A stretch of 64,000 nt of DNA from Pseudomonas bubulae (GTDB lineage Bacteria; Pseudomonadota; Gammaproteobacteria; Pseudomonadales; Pseudomonadaceae): NCBI RefSeq assembly GCF_900618535.1, contig NZ_UYJA01000001.1, positions 930,001 through 994,000 of the forward strand, read 5' to 3'. This document shows, one piece after another, positions 9,761 through 19,277 of the stretch. The notes under the pieces were generated by a model. The model had not been told where the DNA came from. It did no database searches and worked only from the letters and a program-made list of their open reading frames with translations. Both the position numbers and the translations under genes were made by a program. The first letter of the stretch is position 1; the number at the start of each line of letters is the position of its first letter.

Positions 9761-10771
9761 TTACAGTTGGTCTTTTATCAACAACTCAGCCAACTGCACG
9801 GCGTTCAATGCGCCACCCTTGCGTACGTTATCTGACGTCAGCCACAGATTAAGTTCAGATGTGTCGTCCACACCGTGACGCACTCGACCGACATACACCA
9901 CATCCTGACCTACGGCATCGCCAACAGCAGTCGGGTAGTCACCGGCTTCCACCAGCTCGATACCCTCACCTGCCTCGAGGGCGGCATTGACTTCAACCAG
10001 ATCCACCGGCCCGGCCAGTTGCAGGGACACGCTGAAGCTGTCACCAAAAAATACCGGCACTTGCACACTGCTGGCCGATACCTTCAGCGTAGGCATAGCC
10101 AGAACTTCGCGCAGCTCATTGACCAAACGTTTTTCCAGCGGCACATGGCCCTGTGCGTCCGGCGGGCCGACCTGGGCCAGGACGTTGAAGGCCATCTGAC
10201 GATCAAAGAAGCTGGTTTCCAGCGGATGCAGGTTCAGCAGCGCGGTGGTTTGGCGTGCCAGCTCCGAGACCGCTTCACGGCCTTGAGCGGAAACTGCCAT
10301 GCAGGCCGTCACATTGACCCGCTGAATTTCCAGCACTCTTAGCAAAGGCGCCAGCACCACGGCCAGTGCGGTGGCCGAAGGACTCGGGCTGCTGACTTGC
10401 AGTGGTTTTTTCAAGGTTGCCAGCACCTGCGCGTTGGCTTCAGGTACCACCTGCGGCGCCTGTGCAGAAGGCAGCGCGCCGGACAGGTCGACCACCATGC
10501 TGCCGGCTGCACTGGCCTTGGCAGCAAAACTCAAGGTCACGGCAGGGCCTGCGGCAAAGAATGCCAGCTGTACGCTGCTGAAATCGAACGTGTCGACATC
10601 GCGCACCCTGACGTTTTTACCGCGAAAAGGCACCGAATGCCCGTCAGATTCACTGCTGGCCAGCAAGTGCAACTTGCCAACCGGAAAATCACGCTCTTCG
10701 AGCATTTGTACGATGGTTTCGCCGACAGTGCCGGTGGCGCCAACGACGGCGATATCAAAGGACTGGTTCAT
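9761..10771 (-). CDS. Aspartate-semialdehyde dehydrogenase homologue (USG-1 type), lacking the catalytic cysteine
   Basis: This 336-residue protein has the N-terminal NADP-binding start FDIAVVGATGTVGETIVQML and the overall Asd fold, and lies next to the true asd as in P. aeruginosa. At the place where Asd has its nucleophilic cysteine (GNC in the neighbour), this protein reads SSPSPSATALAVVLAPLL, so no cysteine is available. It therefore resembles the USG-1 proteins of enterobacteria, whose role is unknown. Genome annotations often label it aspartate-semialdehyde dehydrogenase, but the missing residue argues against that activity. It sits 61 bases upstream of fimV on the same strand. Confidence 0.9.
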   Translation of the reverse strand: MNQSFDIAVVGATGTVGETIVQMLEERDFPVGKLHLLASSESDGHSVPFRGKNVRVRDVDTFDFSSVQLAFFAAGPAVTLSFAAKASAAGSMVVDLSGALPSAQAPQVVPEANAQVLATLKKPLQVSSPSPSATALAVVLAPLLRVLEIQRVNVTACMAVSAQGREAVSELARQTTALLNLHPLETSFFDRQMAFNVLAQVGPPDAQGHVPLEKRLVNELREVLAMPTLKVSASSVQVPVFFGDSFSVSLQLAGPVDLVEVNAALEAGEGIELVEAGDYPTAVGDAVGQDVVYVGRVRHGVDDTSELNLWLTSDNVRKGGALNAVQLAELLIKDQL

Positions 10772-10889
10772 GTATCTACCTCAGGCGAAACGTGGGGAGC
10801 GGCACTGTACCGGGCACAACCCCGACAGGCAACGCGCCCGGCCTATTTGATGGATGATGACAACTCGTAGCAGCTGATCATCCAATAAA

Positions 10890-10919
10890 AAGCCCGCGCC
10901 TCTTGCGAGACGCGGGCTT
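10890..10919 (-). terminator. Rho-independent terminator after asd
   Basis: The minus-strand transcript forms a GC-rich 9-bp stem AAGCCCGCG / CGCGGGCTT followed by TTTTATTGG. It lies 18 bases after the asd stop codon, which makes it a standard intrinsic terminator separating asd from the USG-1 homologue. Confidence 0.85.
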
Positions 10920-10937
10920 GAACCTGCCAGAGGCGAA

Positions 10938-12050
10938 TTAACGCTCCAGCAAAATCCGCAGCATGCGGCGCAGCGGTTCTGCCGCGCCCCACAGCAACTG
11001 GTCGCCCACGGTAAAGGCACCGAGGAACTGCGAACCCATGTTCAGCTTGCGCAGACGGCCAACCGGTACATTCAGGGTGCCGGTAACCTTGGTCGGGCTC
11101 AGTTCCTGGATGCTGGCTTCACGCTGGTTTGGCACCAGCTTGACCCAGGGGTTGTGCTGGCTGATCAAACCTTCGATATCGGCGATAGGCACATCTTTGT
11201 TCAGCTTGATGGTCAAGGCCTGGCTGTGGCAACGCATCGCACCGATACGTACGCAAATACCGTCCACCGGAACCGGGTTCTTGAAGCGACCCAGGATCTT
11301 GTTGGTTTCTGCCTGCGCTTTCCACTCTTCACGGCTTTGACCGTTCGGCAGCTCTTTGTCGATCCACGGGATCAGGCTGCCGGCCAATGGCACACCGAAG
11401 TTTTCGGTCGGGTAGGCATCGCTGCGCATGGCCTCGGCCACACGACGGTCGATATCCAGAATCGCGCTGGCCGGGTCGGCCAGTTGATCGGCGACCGCCG
11501 CATGAGTAGTGCCCATCTGCTTGATCAGCTCGCGCATGTTCTGCGCACCGGCGCCCGAGGCCGCCTGGTAGGTCATGGCGCTCATCCACTCTACCAGACC
11601 GGCTTCGAACAGACCGCCCAGACCCATCAGCATCAGGCTGACAGTGCAGTTGCCGCCGATATAGTTTTTGGTGCCGGCATCCAGCTGCTGGTCGATGACC
11701 TTGCGGTTGACCGGGTCCAGAATAATGACCGCATCATCCTGCATGCGCAGGGTCGACGCTGCATCGATCCAGTAACCTTGCCAGCCCGCCTCACGCAGCT
11801 TGGGGAACACCTCGCTGGTGTAGTCGCCGCCCTGGCAGGTCAGGATTACATCGAGGGTTTTCAGCTCTTCAATGTTGTAAGCATCCTTGAGCGGGGCAAT
11901 ATCCTTGCCCACGGACGGACCTTGTCCACCGACATTGGAAGTGGTGAAAAACACCGGTTCGATCAGATCGAAATCCTGCTCTTCCAGCATCCGCTGCATG
12001 AGCACGGAACCAACCATACCGCGCCAACCGACCAGACCTACACGTTTCAT
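10938..12050 (-). CDS. asd: Aspartate-semialdehyde dehydrogenase
   Basis: Asd reduces beta-aspartyl phosphate to aspartate semialdehyde, the branch point to lysine/diaminopimelate, threonine and methionine. The 370-residue protein begins [20 protein letters not shown] and has the nucleophilic cysteine in [19 protein letters not shown] (about residue 135), the [13 protein letters not shown] segment, and the substrate arginine and histidine region [16 protein letters not shown]. This is the gamma-proteobacterial long form. The start at 12050 follows the E. coli-like N-terminus; the longer in-frame extension reaches into leuB and is not credible. Confidence 0.97.
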   Translation of the reverse strand: MKRVGLVGWRGMVGSVLMQRMLEEQDFDLIEPVFFTTSNVGGQGPSVGKDIAPLKDAYNIEELKTLDVILTCQGGDYTSEVFPKLREAGWQGYWIDAASTLRMQDDAVIILDPVNRKVIDQQLDAGTKNYIGGNCTVSLMLMGLGGLFEAGLVEWMSAMTYQAASGAGAQNMRELIKQMGTTHAAVADQLADPASAILDIDRRVAEAMRSDAYPTENFGVPLAGSLIPWIDKELPNGQSREEWKAQAETNKILGRFKNPVPVDGICVRIGAMRCHSQALTIKLNKDVPIADIEGLISQHNPWVKLVPNQREASIQELSPTKVTGTLNVPVGRLRKLNMGSQFLGAFTVGDQLLWGAAEPLRRMLRILLER

Positions 12051-12080
12051 CGCAACTACACCTTTAACAAAAAGTGGGGT

Positions 12081-12107
12081 CGTTACTTCCACCAACAGGA
12101 AGTAACG
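12081..12107 (-). terminator. Hairpin between leuB and asd
   Basis: A perfect 10-bp stem CGTTACTTCC / GGAAGTAACG with a 7-base loop lies 12 bases after the leuB stop. On the minus strand it is followed by ACCCCACTTTTTGTT. It could be a weak intrinsic terminator or an attenuator in the asd leader. Confidence 0.55.
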
Positions 12108-12118
12108 GGCCCGAGAGA

Positions 12119-13201
12119 TTACAGATTCTGCAGCGCCGCGACTACTGCATTGCCCATTTCCTGTGTTCCGACCCGGGTGCAACCCGTCGACCAGATATCA
12201 CCGGTACGCAAACCCTGGTCCAGAACCAGGCTTACGGCCTGCTCGATGGCATCGGCAGCAGCGGTCTGGTTGAAGCTGTAACGCAGCATCATCGACACCG
12301 ACAAAATGGTCGCCAGCGGGTTGGCAATGCCCTGCCCCGCGATGTCCGGCGCCGAACCGTGGCAAGGCTCGTACATGCCCTTGTTGTGGGTGTCCAGGGA
12401 TGCCGATGGCAGCATGCCGATAGAGCCGGTGAGCATCGAAGCCTGGTCGGAGAGGATGTCACCGAACATGTTTTCGGTGACGATCACGTCAAATTGCTTG
12501 GGTGCGCGCACCAGTTGCATGGCCGCGTTGTCGACGTACATATGGCTCAGCTCGACGTCCGGGTAGTCCTTGGCCACTTGCTCGACCACTTCACGCCACA
12601 GCTGGCTGGACGCCAGCACGTTGGCCTTGTCCACCGAGCAGAGCTTTTTGCCACGCACGCGGGCCATGTCGAAACCGACGCGGGCAATGCGGCGGATTTC
12701 GCTTTCGCTGTACGGCAGGGTGTCATAAGCCTGACGCTCACCGTTTTCCAGCTCGCGGGTGCCACGGGGGGCGCCGAAGTAGATACCACCGGTCAATTCG
12801 CGAACGATGAGGATATCCAGTCCGGAAACGATTTCCGGCTTGAGGCTCGATGCATCAGCCAGTTGCGGGTACAGGATTGCCGGGCGCAGGTTGCCGAACA
12901 GGCCCAGTTGCGCACGGATTTTCAGCAGGCCGCGCTCGGGGCGAATGTCGCGCTCGATCTTGTCCCATTTCGGGCCACCCACGGCGCCCAGCAAGACAGC
13001 GTCGGCCGCACGGGCGCGCTCAAGGGTCTCGTCGGCCAACGGTACGCCATGCTTGTCGATGGCTGCGCCGCCGATCAGGTCGTGGGTCAGCTCCAGGCCC
13101 AGGTTGAACTTGTCACTGGCCAGCTCCAGCACCTTGACCGCTTCGGCCATGATTTCCGGACCAATACCGTCGCCAGGGAGAATCAGAATCTGCTTGCTCA
13201 T
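12119..13201 (-). CDS. leuB: 3-isopropylmalate dehydrogenase
   Basis: LeuB oxidises and decarboxylates 3-isopropylmalate in leucine synthesis using NAD. The 360-residue protein has the [16 protein letters not shown] start, the [10 protein letters not shown] loop, [15 protein letters not shown], and the metal/substrate motif [28 protein letters not shown], followed by the adenosine-binding [20 protein letters not shown]. Length and motifs are normal. It is transcribed with the upstream methyltransferase and leuCD, and its neighbour downstream is asd. Confidence 0.97.
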   Translation of the reverse strand: MSKQILILPGDGIGPEIMAEAVKVLELASDKFNLGLELTHDLIGGAAIDKHGVPLADETLERARAADAVLLGAVGGPKWDKIERDIRPERGLLKIRAQLGLFGNLRPAILYPQLADASSLKPEIVSGLDILIVRELTGGIYFGAPRGTRELENGERQAYDTLPYSESEIRRIARVGFDMARVRGKKLCSVDKANVLASSQLWREVVEQVAKDYPDVELSHMYVDNAAMQLVRAPKQFDVIVTENMFGDILSDQASMLTGSIGMLPSASLDTHNKGMYEPCHGSAPDIAGQGIANPLATILSVSMMLRYSFNQTAAADAIEQAVSLVLDQGLRTGDIWSTGCTRVGTQEMGNAVVAALQNL

Positions 13202-13257
13202 GGGTTCCTCTTTCTTGTCTGTTGATGCCCCCGCAGGCGCACCCGGAAATATTCAGG

Positions 13258-14025
13258 TTACTTCTCGGCCCACAGCACCAGCACATCGGTGCTGAACGAA
13301 CCATCGGCTTCAATTTCAAAATAATCGCGTACTTCGGCGCCCATCGACTGCTGCAACTGGCGGATGGCCGCGCTCATGACCTGTGGCGTACGCATGCGCT
13401 CGATCCAGGAGCTGAACTCTAAACGCAAACGCTGACGCTGTGTGCTGCGCACGTGCAAACCGGCTTCACTGACCTGACGCAGCCATTCGGCGCTCGAATA
13501 ATCGCGTACATGGCTGGTGTCGCGCAGCACTTCGACACTTTGCAGGTAGGTGTCGAACAACGGGCTGCCGGGTGAGATCACATCGATAAATGCCGCTACG
13601 CCACCCGGCTTGAGCACCCGGCGCACTTCGCGCAGGGCAACGCCCAGATCGCTCCAGTGATGGGCCGAGTAACGGCTGAGCACATAGTCGAACTCGCCAT
13701 CGGCAAACGGCAAACGCTCTGCCGCGCCGCAAACGGTGCTGATATTGCCCAGCCCGCGATCGCTGGCGGCAGCACCGACCACATCGAGCATTTGTTGCGA
13801 CAGGTCGTATGCCACCACATCCTTGACCAGTGCAGCCACATGAAAGCTTACATGGCCCGCGCCACACCCCAGGTCCAGCACCCGCGCTTCAACTTTACCC
13901 GCCAGCTCGGCCTTGAGCAGACCGAACTCGGTGCCTTGCGCATGCACGGCGCTGCTCAGATAGGCCGACGCCTGTTCGCCGAACTGCTTTTGTACGACCT
14001 GGGTGTGCTGGGCGGTACTGGTCAT
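13258..14025 (-). CDS. Class I SAM-dependent methyltransferase
   Basis: The 255-residue protein carries the SAM-binding motif ARVLDLGCGAGHVSF near residue 47, the acidic post-II region (VVAYDLSQQML), and motif IV-V segments FDYVLSRYSAHHW and VLKPGGVAAFIDV. The substrate is unknown; the architecture resembles UbiE/BioC-like small-molecule methyltransferases. It is inserted between leuD and leuB on the same strand, an arrangement also found in P. aeruginosa, so its place in the leucine operon is a genus trait and not a recent insertion. Confidence 0.88.
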   Translation of the reverse strand: MTSTAQHTQVVQKQFGEQASAYLSSAVHAQGTEFGLLKAELAGKVEARVLDLGCGAGHVSFHVAALVKDVVAYDLSQQMLDVVGAAASDRGLGNISTVCGAAERLPFADGEFDYVLSRYSAHHWSDLGVALREVRRVLKPGGVAAFIDVISPGSPLFDTYLQSVEVLRDTSHVRDYSSAEWLRQVSEAGLHVRSTQRQRLRLEFSSWIERMRTPQVMSAAIRQLQQSMGAEVRDYFEIEADGSFSTDVLVLWAEK

Positions 14026-14070
14026 TAAAACTTCCTTTTAGCGTCAAGACTTGGGTTGTCCACACTGCCG

Positions 14071-14140
14071 TCATCGCGGGCAAGCCCGCTCCCACATTTG
14101 AAATGCATTCCCCTGTGGGAGCCGGGCTTGCCCGCGATGA
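14071..14140. repeat. REP doublet between leuD and the methyltransferase gene
   Basis: ATCGCGGGCAAGCCCGCTCCCAC faces its near reverse complement GTGGGAGCCGGGCTTGCCCGCGAT across about 20 bases. It belongs to the GTGGGAGC REP family but to the CGGGCTTGCCCGCGAT subtype, unlike the copy at 7240. Confidence 0.88.
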
Positions 14141-14146
14141 GGCCAT

Positions 14147-14791
14147 TCAAGCGTCGCGAAACAACCACGGCTGGCTCGCACGGTGCTTGCTTTCAAACGC
14201 GGCAATTGCATCGCCGTCCTGCAAGGTCAGGCCGATATCGTCCAGGCCGTTGAGCAGGCAATGCTTGCGAAACGCATCGATTTCAAAGCCCAGCACCTTG
14301 CCATCCGGGCGGGTCACGGTTTGTGCCTCGAGGTCGATCTTGAGCTGGTAACCCGGCTCGGCTTCAACCTGGGCAAACAGCTCATCGACTTCGGCGTCGC
14401 TCAGGATGATCGGCAACAAACCGTTCTTGAAGCTGTTATTGAAGAAGATATCGGCGTAGCTCGGCGCGATGATGCTGCGAAAACCGTACTCTTCCAGCGC
14501 CCACGGCGCGTGCTCACGGCTGGAGCCGCAACCGAAGTTTTCCCGGGCCAGCAACACACTGGCGCCCTGGTAACGCTCGGCGTTAAGCACAAAATCCTTG
14601 TTCAGCGGGCGCTTGGAGTTGTCCTGGTAGGGCTGACCCACATCCAGATAACGCCACTCGTCAAACAGGTTAGGGCCAAAGCCGGTACGCTTGATCGACT
14701 TCAGGAATTGCTTGGGAATGATCTGGTCGGTATCGACGTTGGCACGATCCAAAGGCGCGACCAAACCGGTGTGCTGAGTAAAAGCCTTCAT
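14147..14791 (-). CDS. leuD: 3-isopropylmalate dehydratase small subunit
   Basis: LeuD is the swivel-domain subunit of isopropylmalate isomerase, partnering LeuC. The 214-residue protein has [21 protein letters not shown] near the start and the substrate-loop region [20 protein letters not shown] near residue 75. Its start overlaps the end of leuC by four bases (ATGA), so the two subunits are translationally coupled. Confidence 0.97.
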   Translation of the reverse strand: MKAFTQHTGLVAPLDRANVDTDQIIPKQFLKSIKRTGFGPNLFDEWRYLDVGQPYQDNSKRPLNKDFVLNAERYQGASVLLARENFGCGSSREHAPWALEEYGFRSIIAPSYADIFFNNSFKNGLLPIILSDAEVDELFAQVEAEPGYQLKIDLEAQTVTRPDGKVLGFEIDAFRKHCLLNGLDDIGLTLQDGDAIAAFESKHRASQPWLFRDA

Positions 14792-16221
14792 GCTGCGCTC
14801 CCCTGGATCAATTCACGGACATCAATAAAACGACCATTCACGGCGGCGGCAGCGGCCATGGCCGGGCTGACCAGGTGAGTACGGCCACCGGCGCCCTGAC
14901 GGCCTTCAAAGTTGCGGTTGGAGGTCGAGGCACAATGCTCGCCCGACTCAAGGCGGTCCGGGTTCATCGCCAGGCACATCGAACAACCCGGCTCACGCCA
15001 TTCAAAACCGGCCTCGATAAAGATCTTGTCCAGACCTTCAGCCTCGGCTTGGGCTTTAACCAGACCCGAGCCCGGCACCACAATCGCCTGTTTGATGGTG
15101 GACGCCACCTTGCGCCCCTTGGCAATTACTGCCGCAGCACGCAAGTCTTCGATCCGCGAGTTGGTGCACGAGCCGATAAATACGCGATCGAGCTGGATAT
15201 CGGTGATCGCCTGGTTGGCGGTCAGGCCCATGTACTTCAATGCACGTTCGATCGAGCCACGCTTGACCAGGTCGGTTTCCTGTGCCGGATCCGGCACGTT
15301 CTGATCAACCGCCAGAACCATCTCGGGCGAAGTGCCCCAGCTGACTTGCGGCTTGATCTGCGTAGCGTCCAGTTCAACCACGGTGTCGAACTGCGCATCG
15401 CTGTCGGACACCAGGTCTTTCCAGGCTTCGACCGCCAGGTCCCATTCAGCGCCTTTAGGCGAAAACGGACGGCCCTTTACATAATCGACAGTTTTCTGAT
15501 CGGCGGCCACCAGGCCTACACGGGCACCGGCTTCGATGGACATATTGCAGATGGTCATGCGGCCTTCGACGGACAAGTCACGAATCGCGCTGCCGGCGAA
15601 TTCGATGGCATGACCATTGCCGCCCGCGGTGCCGATCTTGCCGATCACGGCCAGTACGATGTCCTTGGCGGTTACGCCGAACGGCAATTGCCCTTCGACC
15701 GACACCAGCATGTTCTTCATTTTTTTGGCGACAAGGCACTGGGTGGCGAGCACATGCTCGACCTCGGAAGTGCCGATACCGTGGGCCAATGCACCGAAGG
15801 CGCCGTGAGTCGAGGTGTGCGAGTCACCGCAGACCACGGTCATGCCCGGCAAGGTCGCGCCCTGCTCCGGGCCGATCACATGGACGATACCCTGACGCAC
15901 GTCGTTCATCTTGAATTCGGTAATGCCGTATTCGTCACAGTTGTCATCCAGGGTTTGCACCTGCAGACGGGAAACCTGATCGGCAATCGCTTCGATCCCG
16001 CCTTTACGCTCCGGCGTGGTCGGTACGTTGTGGTCCGGGGTGGCGATGTTGGCATCGATACGCCAAGGCTTGCGCCCGGCCAGCCGCAGGCCTTCAAAGG
16101 CTTGCGGCGAGGTCACTTCGTGAATGATGTGACGGTCGATGTAGATCAGCGCCGAGCCATCGTCACGCTGCTTGACCAAATGCGAATCCCAGAGCTTGTC
16201 GTAGAGCGTTTTGCCGGCCAT
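14788..16221 (-). CDS. leuC: 3-isopropylmalate dehydratase large subunit
   Basis: LeuC isomerises 2- to 3-isopropylmalate with LeuD and carries a [4Fe-4S] cluster. The 477-residue protein shows the aconitase-family segments [20 protein letters not shown] and [18 protein letters not shown], and the cluster pair [13 protein letters not shown], giving the three expected cluster cysteines. It is the first gene of the leu block, and a LysR regulator is transcribed divergently from a 133-base intergenic region. Confidence 0.97.
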   Translation of the reverse strand: MAGKTLYDKLWDSHLVKQRDDGSALIYIDRHIIHEVTSPQAFEGLRLAGRKPWRIDANIATPDHNVPTTPERKGGIEAIADQVSRLQVQTLDDNCDEYGITEFKMNDVRQGIVHVIGPEQGATLPGMTVVCGDSHTSTHGAFGALAHGIGTSEVEHVLATQCLVAKKMKNMLVSVEGQLPFGVTAKDIVLAVIGKIGTAGGNGHAIEFAGSAIRDLSVEGRMTICNMSIEAGARVGLVAADQKTVDYVKGRPFSPKGAEWDLAVEAWKDLVSDSDAQFDTVVELDATQIKPQVSWGTSPEMVLAVDQNVPDPAQETDLVKRGSIERALKYMGLTANQAITDIQLDRVFIGSCTNSRIEDLRAAAVIAKGRKVASTIKQAIVVPGSGLVKAQAEAEGLDKIFIEAGFEWREPGCSMCLAMNPDRLESGEHCASTSNRNFEGRQGAGGRTHLVSPAMAAAAAVNGRFIDVRELIQGSAA

Positions 16222-16312
16222 CAGACGGTTTCCTCATCAGCTACTTTTCTGTGCCAATAACCACTTGGCTTGTGAGGTCGATCCTATGGGGTTACAGTGA
16301 ATAACTCAAATT

Positions 16313-16325
16313 CATAATTTTTATG
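16313..16325. promoter_or_regulatory. Inverted repeat in the leuC / LysR divergent promoter region
   Basis: CATAA-TTT-TTATG is a perfect short inverted repeat in an AT-rich stretch 30 bases upstream of the LysR start and about 90 bases upstream of leuC. LysR regulators commonly bind such AT-rich dyads between divergent genes. Function is inferred from position only. Confidence 0.4.
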
Positions 16326-16354
16326 CTTTGGATAACCAACAGGAATTCGAATAG

Positions 16355-17269
16355 ATGGATCTCGCGAATCTCAATGCGTTTATTGCAATTGCTGAAACCG
16401 GCAGTTTTTCCGGGGCCGCCGAACGGCTGTTCCTGACCCAGCCAGCCATCAGCAAACGCATTGCCAGCATCGAGCAGCAACTCAAGCTCAGGCTGTTCGA
16501 CCGGCTGGGCCGTGAGGTCAGCCTCACCGAAGCCGGCCGGGCCTTGCTGCCGCGCGCTTACCAGATCCTCAACGTACTGGATGACACGCGCCGGGCACTC
16601 AACAACCTCAATGGCGAAGTCAGCGGGCGCCTGACCCTGGCTACCAGCCATCATATCGGTCTGCACCGACTGCCACCTTTACTGCGCGAGTTCACCCGCA
16701 CTTACCCCAAGGTCGCGCTGGATATTCAGTTTCTCGATTCAGAAGTGGCCTACGATGAAATTCTGCATGGGCGTGCCGAACTGGCAGTGATTACCCTGGC
16801 GCCGGAGCCCCATTCACTGATTCGCGCGGTACCGGTCTGGGATGACCCGCTGGATTTCGTGGTGGCCCCGGAGCACCGCCTGACCCGGCAAAAAGCCGTA
16901 AGCATGGCCGATATTGCACGCCATCCAGCGGTGTTTCCCGGCGGCAATACCTTTACCCATCATATTGTCCATCGCCTGTTTGAAGCCCAGGGCCTGACGC
17001 CCAACATCGCCATGAGCACCAATTACCTGGAGACCATCAAGATGATGGTGTCCATCGGCCTGGCCTGGAGCGTGTTGCCGCGCACCATGCTGGATGAGCA
17101 GGTGGCATCGATTGCCCTGCCCGGCATCCAGCTGACCCGCCAGCTGGGGTATATCCTGCATACCGAACGCACCTTGTCCAATGCGGCCCATGCCTTTATG
17201 ACCCTGCTCGATGCCCAGGTAGATGCCCTGCCCGCACAAACGGACGACGCCCAAACCGTACACCGGTGA
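16355..17269 (+). CDS. LysR-family transcriptional regulator divergent from leuC
   Basis: The 304-residue protein has the LysR winged helix-turn-helix at residues 1-60 (LNAFIAIAETGSFSGAAERL, LTQPAISKRIASIEQQL) and a periplasmic-binding-protein-like effector domain from about 90 to 295. A homologous LysR gene sits beside leuC in P. aeruginosa, so a link to leucine or related metabolism is possible but unproven. The thiolase gene starts 44 bases downstream in the same direction, which also makes co-transcription or control of that gene possible. Confidence 0.9.
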   Translation: MDLANLNAFIAIAETGSFSGAAERLFLTQPAISKRIASIEQQLKLRLFDRLGREVSLTEAGRALLPRAYQILNVLDDTRRALNNLNGEVSGRLTLATSHHIGLHRLPPLLREFTRTYPKVALDIQFLDSEVAYDEILHGRAELAVITLAPEPHSLIRAVPVWDDPLDFVVAPEHRLTRQKAVSMADIARHPAVFPGGNTFTHHIVHRLFEAQGLTPNIAMSTNYLETIKMMVSIGLAWSVLPRTMLDEQVASIALPGIQLTRQLGYILHTERTLSNAAHAFMTLLDAQVDALPAQTDDAQTVHR

Positions 17270-17313
17270 AATAATCCCGCGCATTTGGCCCGATAAAACA
17301 ATAAGGACCCGCC

Positions 17314-18495
17314 ATGCAAACTCCTGAAATTTTCATCCTCAGCGCCCGGCGCACGGCCATCGGCACCTTTGGCGGCTCGCTCAAGGACGTGCCCCTGGCC
17401 GAGCTGGCCAGCACTGCGGTCAAGGCCGCGTTGCACAGCAGCCAGGTCGACCCCGGGCGCATCGGTCATGTGGTGATGGGCAACGTGATTCCCACCGAGC
17501 CCCAGGATGCCTATCTGGCGCGGGTTGCGGCGATCAATGCCGGGATCCCCAAGGAAACCCCGGCCTACAACGTCAACCGCCTGTGCGGTTCGGGCTTGCA
17601 GGCGATCATTTCTGCCGCCCATACCCTGATGCTCGGCGACGCCGACTTCGCCATTGGCGCCGGGGCCGAAGCCATGAGCCGCGGCCCCTACCTGATGCCC
17701 GCCGCCCGCTGGGGTGCGCGCATGGGCGATACGCCAATGCTCGACTACATGCTGGGTATTTTGCACGACCCGTTCCACGGCATTCATATGGGTGTAACGG
17801 CCGAGAATATCGCCCAACGCAACAGCATCAGCCGCCAGGCCCAGGACGCTCTGGCGCTTGAAGACCAGCAACGCGCCGCCCGGGCTATCGAGCAAGGTTA
17901 CTTCGACAGCCAGATCGCCACCGTCGAGGTACGCAGCCGCAAAGGCAGTGTGATGTTCAGCCAGGACGAGCACCCGCGGGCCACTACCCTGGAGCAGTTG
18001 GCGCTGATGAAACCGGCCTTCAAGAAAGACGGCAGCGTGACTGCAGGCAATGCATCGGGGCTCAATGATGGGGCGGCGGCGCTGGTGCTGGCCACTGGCG
18101 CGGCAGTACTGGCGGGCAATCTTGCGCCGATGGCGCGGCTGGTGGCCTACGCCCATGCAGGGGTTGAACCCGAGCTGATGGGGTTGGGACCGATACCGGC
18201 AACGCGGCTGGCATTGAAGCGGGCTGGCTTGAAGATCGGTGACATGGACGTGATCGAAGCCAACATTGCCTTCGCCGCCCAGGCGTGTGCCGTGATGCAG
18301 GAACTGGATATGGACCCGGCCAGGGTCAACCCCAACGGTTCGGGCATCGCCCTGGGCCACCCGGTGGGGGCCACGGGCGCGATCATCGCGACCAAGGCCA
18401 TCCATGAACTGCATCGGACACAGGGTCGTTATGCCCTGGCGACCATGTGCATTGGCGGCGGCCAGGGCATAGCGGTGATTTTCGAACGGGTGTGA
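17314..18495 (+). CDS. Acetyl-CoA C-acetyltransferase (BktB/AtoB-type thiolase)
   Basis: The 393-residue thiolase has the nucleophilic cysteine in NVNRLCGSGLQAI (Cys91), the histidine motif NGSGIALGHPVGATGA (~350) and the second cysteine motif CIGGGQG near the C-terminus. It condenses or cleaves acyl-CoA with acetyl-CoA. The loop usually written NEAFA reads NIAFAAQ here, a substitution of the Glu that I believe occurs in this Pseudomonas subfamily. It begins 44 bases after the LysR gene with a Shine-Dalgarno AAGGA and ends at a palindrome shared with the convergent ycaC-like gene. The substrate (acetoacetyl- or short 3-ketoacyl-CoA) cannot be read from sequence. Confidence 0.93.
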   Translation: MQTPEIFILSARRTAIGTFGGSLKDVPLAELASTAVKAALHSSQVDPGRIGHVVMGNVIPTEPQDAYLARVAAINAGIPKETPAYNVNRLCGSGLQAIISAAHTLMLGDADFAIGAGAEAMSRGPYLMPAARWGARMGDTPMLDYMLGILHDPFHGIHMGVTAENIAQRNSISRQAQDALALEDQQRAARAIEQGYFDSQIATVEVRSRKGSVMFSQDEHPRATTLEQLALMKPAFKKDGSVTAGNASGLNDGAAALVLATGAAVLAGNLAPMARLVAYAHAGVEPELMGLGPIPATRLALKRAGLKIGDMDVIEANIAFAAQACAVMQELDMDPARVNPNGSGIALGHPVGATGAIIATKAIHELHRTQGRYALATMCIGGGQGIAVIFERV

Positions 18496-18508
18496 AACAC
18501 GACCAAAA

Positions 18509-18561
18509 CTCGTAGCAACTGCCGCCGAACGCAGCATCGTTCCTTCGGCAGCCGCTACGAG
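18509..18561. terminator. Palindrome between convergent genes
   Basis: CTCGTAGC and GCTACGAG flank a region with inner complementary arms (GCCG..GAACG / TTCGGC), forming a long imperfect hairpin exactly between the convergent thiolase and ycaC-like genes. Half copies of the same CGTAGCAGCTGCCGA unit occur near 7211 and 10866, so it is also a dispersed repeat. Confidence 0.65.
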
Positions 18562-18569
18562 CCCAACGG

Positions 18570-19196
18570 TTATTTACCGGCTGTCAACGTGGAGTAGCTG
18601 GTGATCAGATTGCGATAGTCCGGGATATGGTTGGAGAACAGCGCGCCCAGGCCTTCAATGTCATTGCGCCAGTCGCGATGCAGCTCACAGGCCAGACCAA
18701 ACCAGGTCATCAGTTGCGCACCCGAGGATGACATGCGATCCCAGGCCGAATGGCGGGTGATTTCGTTGAACGTACCCGACGCATCCGTCACCACAAACAC
18801 CTCATAGCCTTCAGCCAGTGCCGACAGTGCCGGGAATGCCACGCAGACCTCAGTGACCACCCCTGCGATGATCAGTTGCTTTTTACCTGTTGCCTTGACC
18901 GCCTTGACAAAATCCTCGTTGTCCCAGGCATTGATCTGCCCCGGGCGGGCGATATAGGGCGCTTGCGGGAACAGCGCCTTCAACTCGGGCACCAGCGGGC
19001 CGTTGGGTCCGGTTTCGAAGCTGGTGGTCAAAATGGTCGGCAACTTGAAGTACTTGGCCAGATCAGCCAGCGCCAGCACGTTGTTCTTGAATTTGTCCGG
19101 TTCGATATCCCGCACCAGCGACAGCAAACCCGCCTGATGGTCCACCAACAAAACGGCGGCATTGTCCTTGTCCAAACGCTTGTAAGAAGTTGTCAC
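18570..19196 (-). CDS. ycaC: YcaC-like isochorismatase-superfamily hydrolase
   Basis: The 208-residue protein closely follows E. coli YcaC (NEITRHSAWDRMSSSGAQL, LFSNHIPDYRN). The superfamily nucleophile is Cys118 in GVVTEVCVAFPAL and the acid is Asp19 in LLVDHQAG. At the position of the usual catalytic lysine (84) the protein has Arg in ARPGQINAW. YcaC proteins form ring-shaped oligomers and their substrate is unknown. I chose a GTG start at 19196 because AGAGAGG lies ten bases upstream and the protein then aligns from the family N-terminus. It is 81 bases downstream of the pirin gene on the same strand, so the two are probably co-transcribed. Confidence 0.9.
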   Translation of the reverse strand: MTTSYKRLDKDNAAVLLVDHQAGLLSLVRDIEPDKFKNNVLALADLAKYFKLPTILTTSFETGPNGPLVPELKALFPQAPYIARPGQINAWDNEDFVKAVKATGKKQLIIAGVVTEVCVAFPALSALAEGYEVFVVTDASGTFNEITRHSAWDRMSSSGAQLMTWFGLACELHRDWRNDIEGLGALFSNHIPDYRNLITSYSTLTAGK

Positions 19197-19277
19197 AGGG
19201 TTTACCTCTCTGGGATAAGACAGAAAAGGCCAGGCCATGACCCTCATGGCCTGGCATTGCGCTTCGGTGCAGCATTG

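Noticed and set aside
14875..16260. 461-codon plus-strand ORF opposite leuC
   Set aside because: leuC is certain from its cluster cysteines and substrate motifs; the antisense frame has no family resemblance.
17023..18537. 504-codon minus-strand ORF opposite the LysR end and the thiolase
   Set aside because: It runs antisense through the thiolase gene with its clear catalytic motifs; the frame is a codon-bias artefact.
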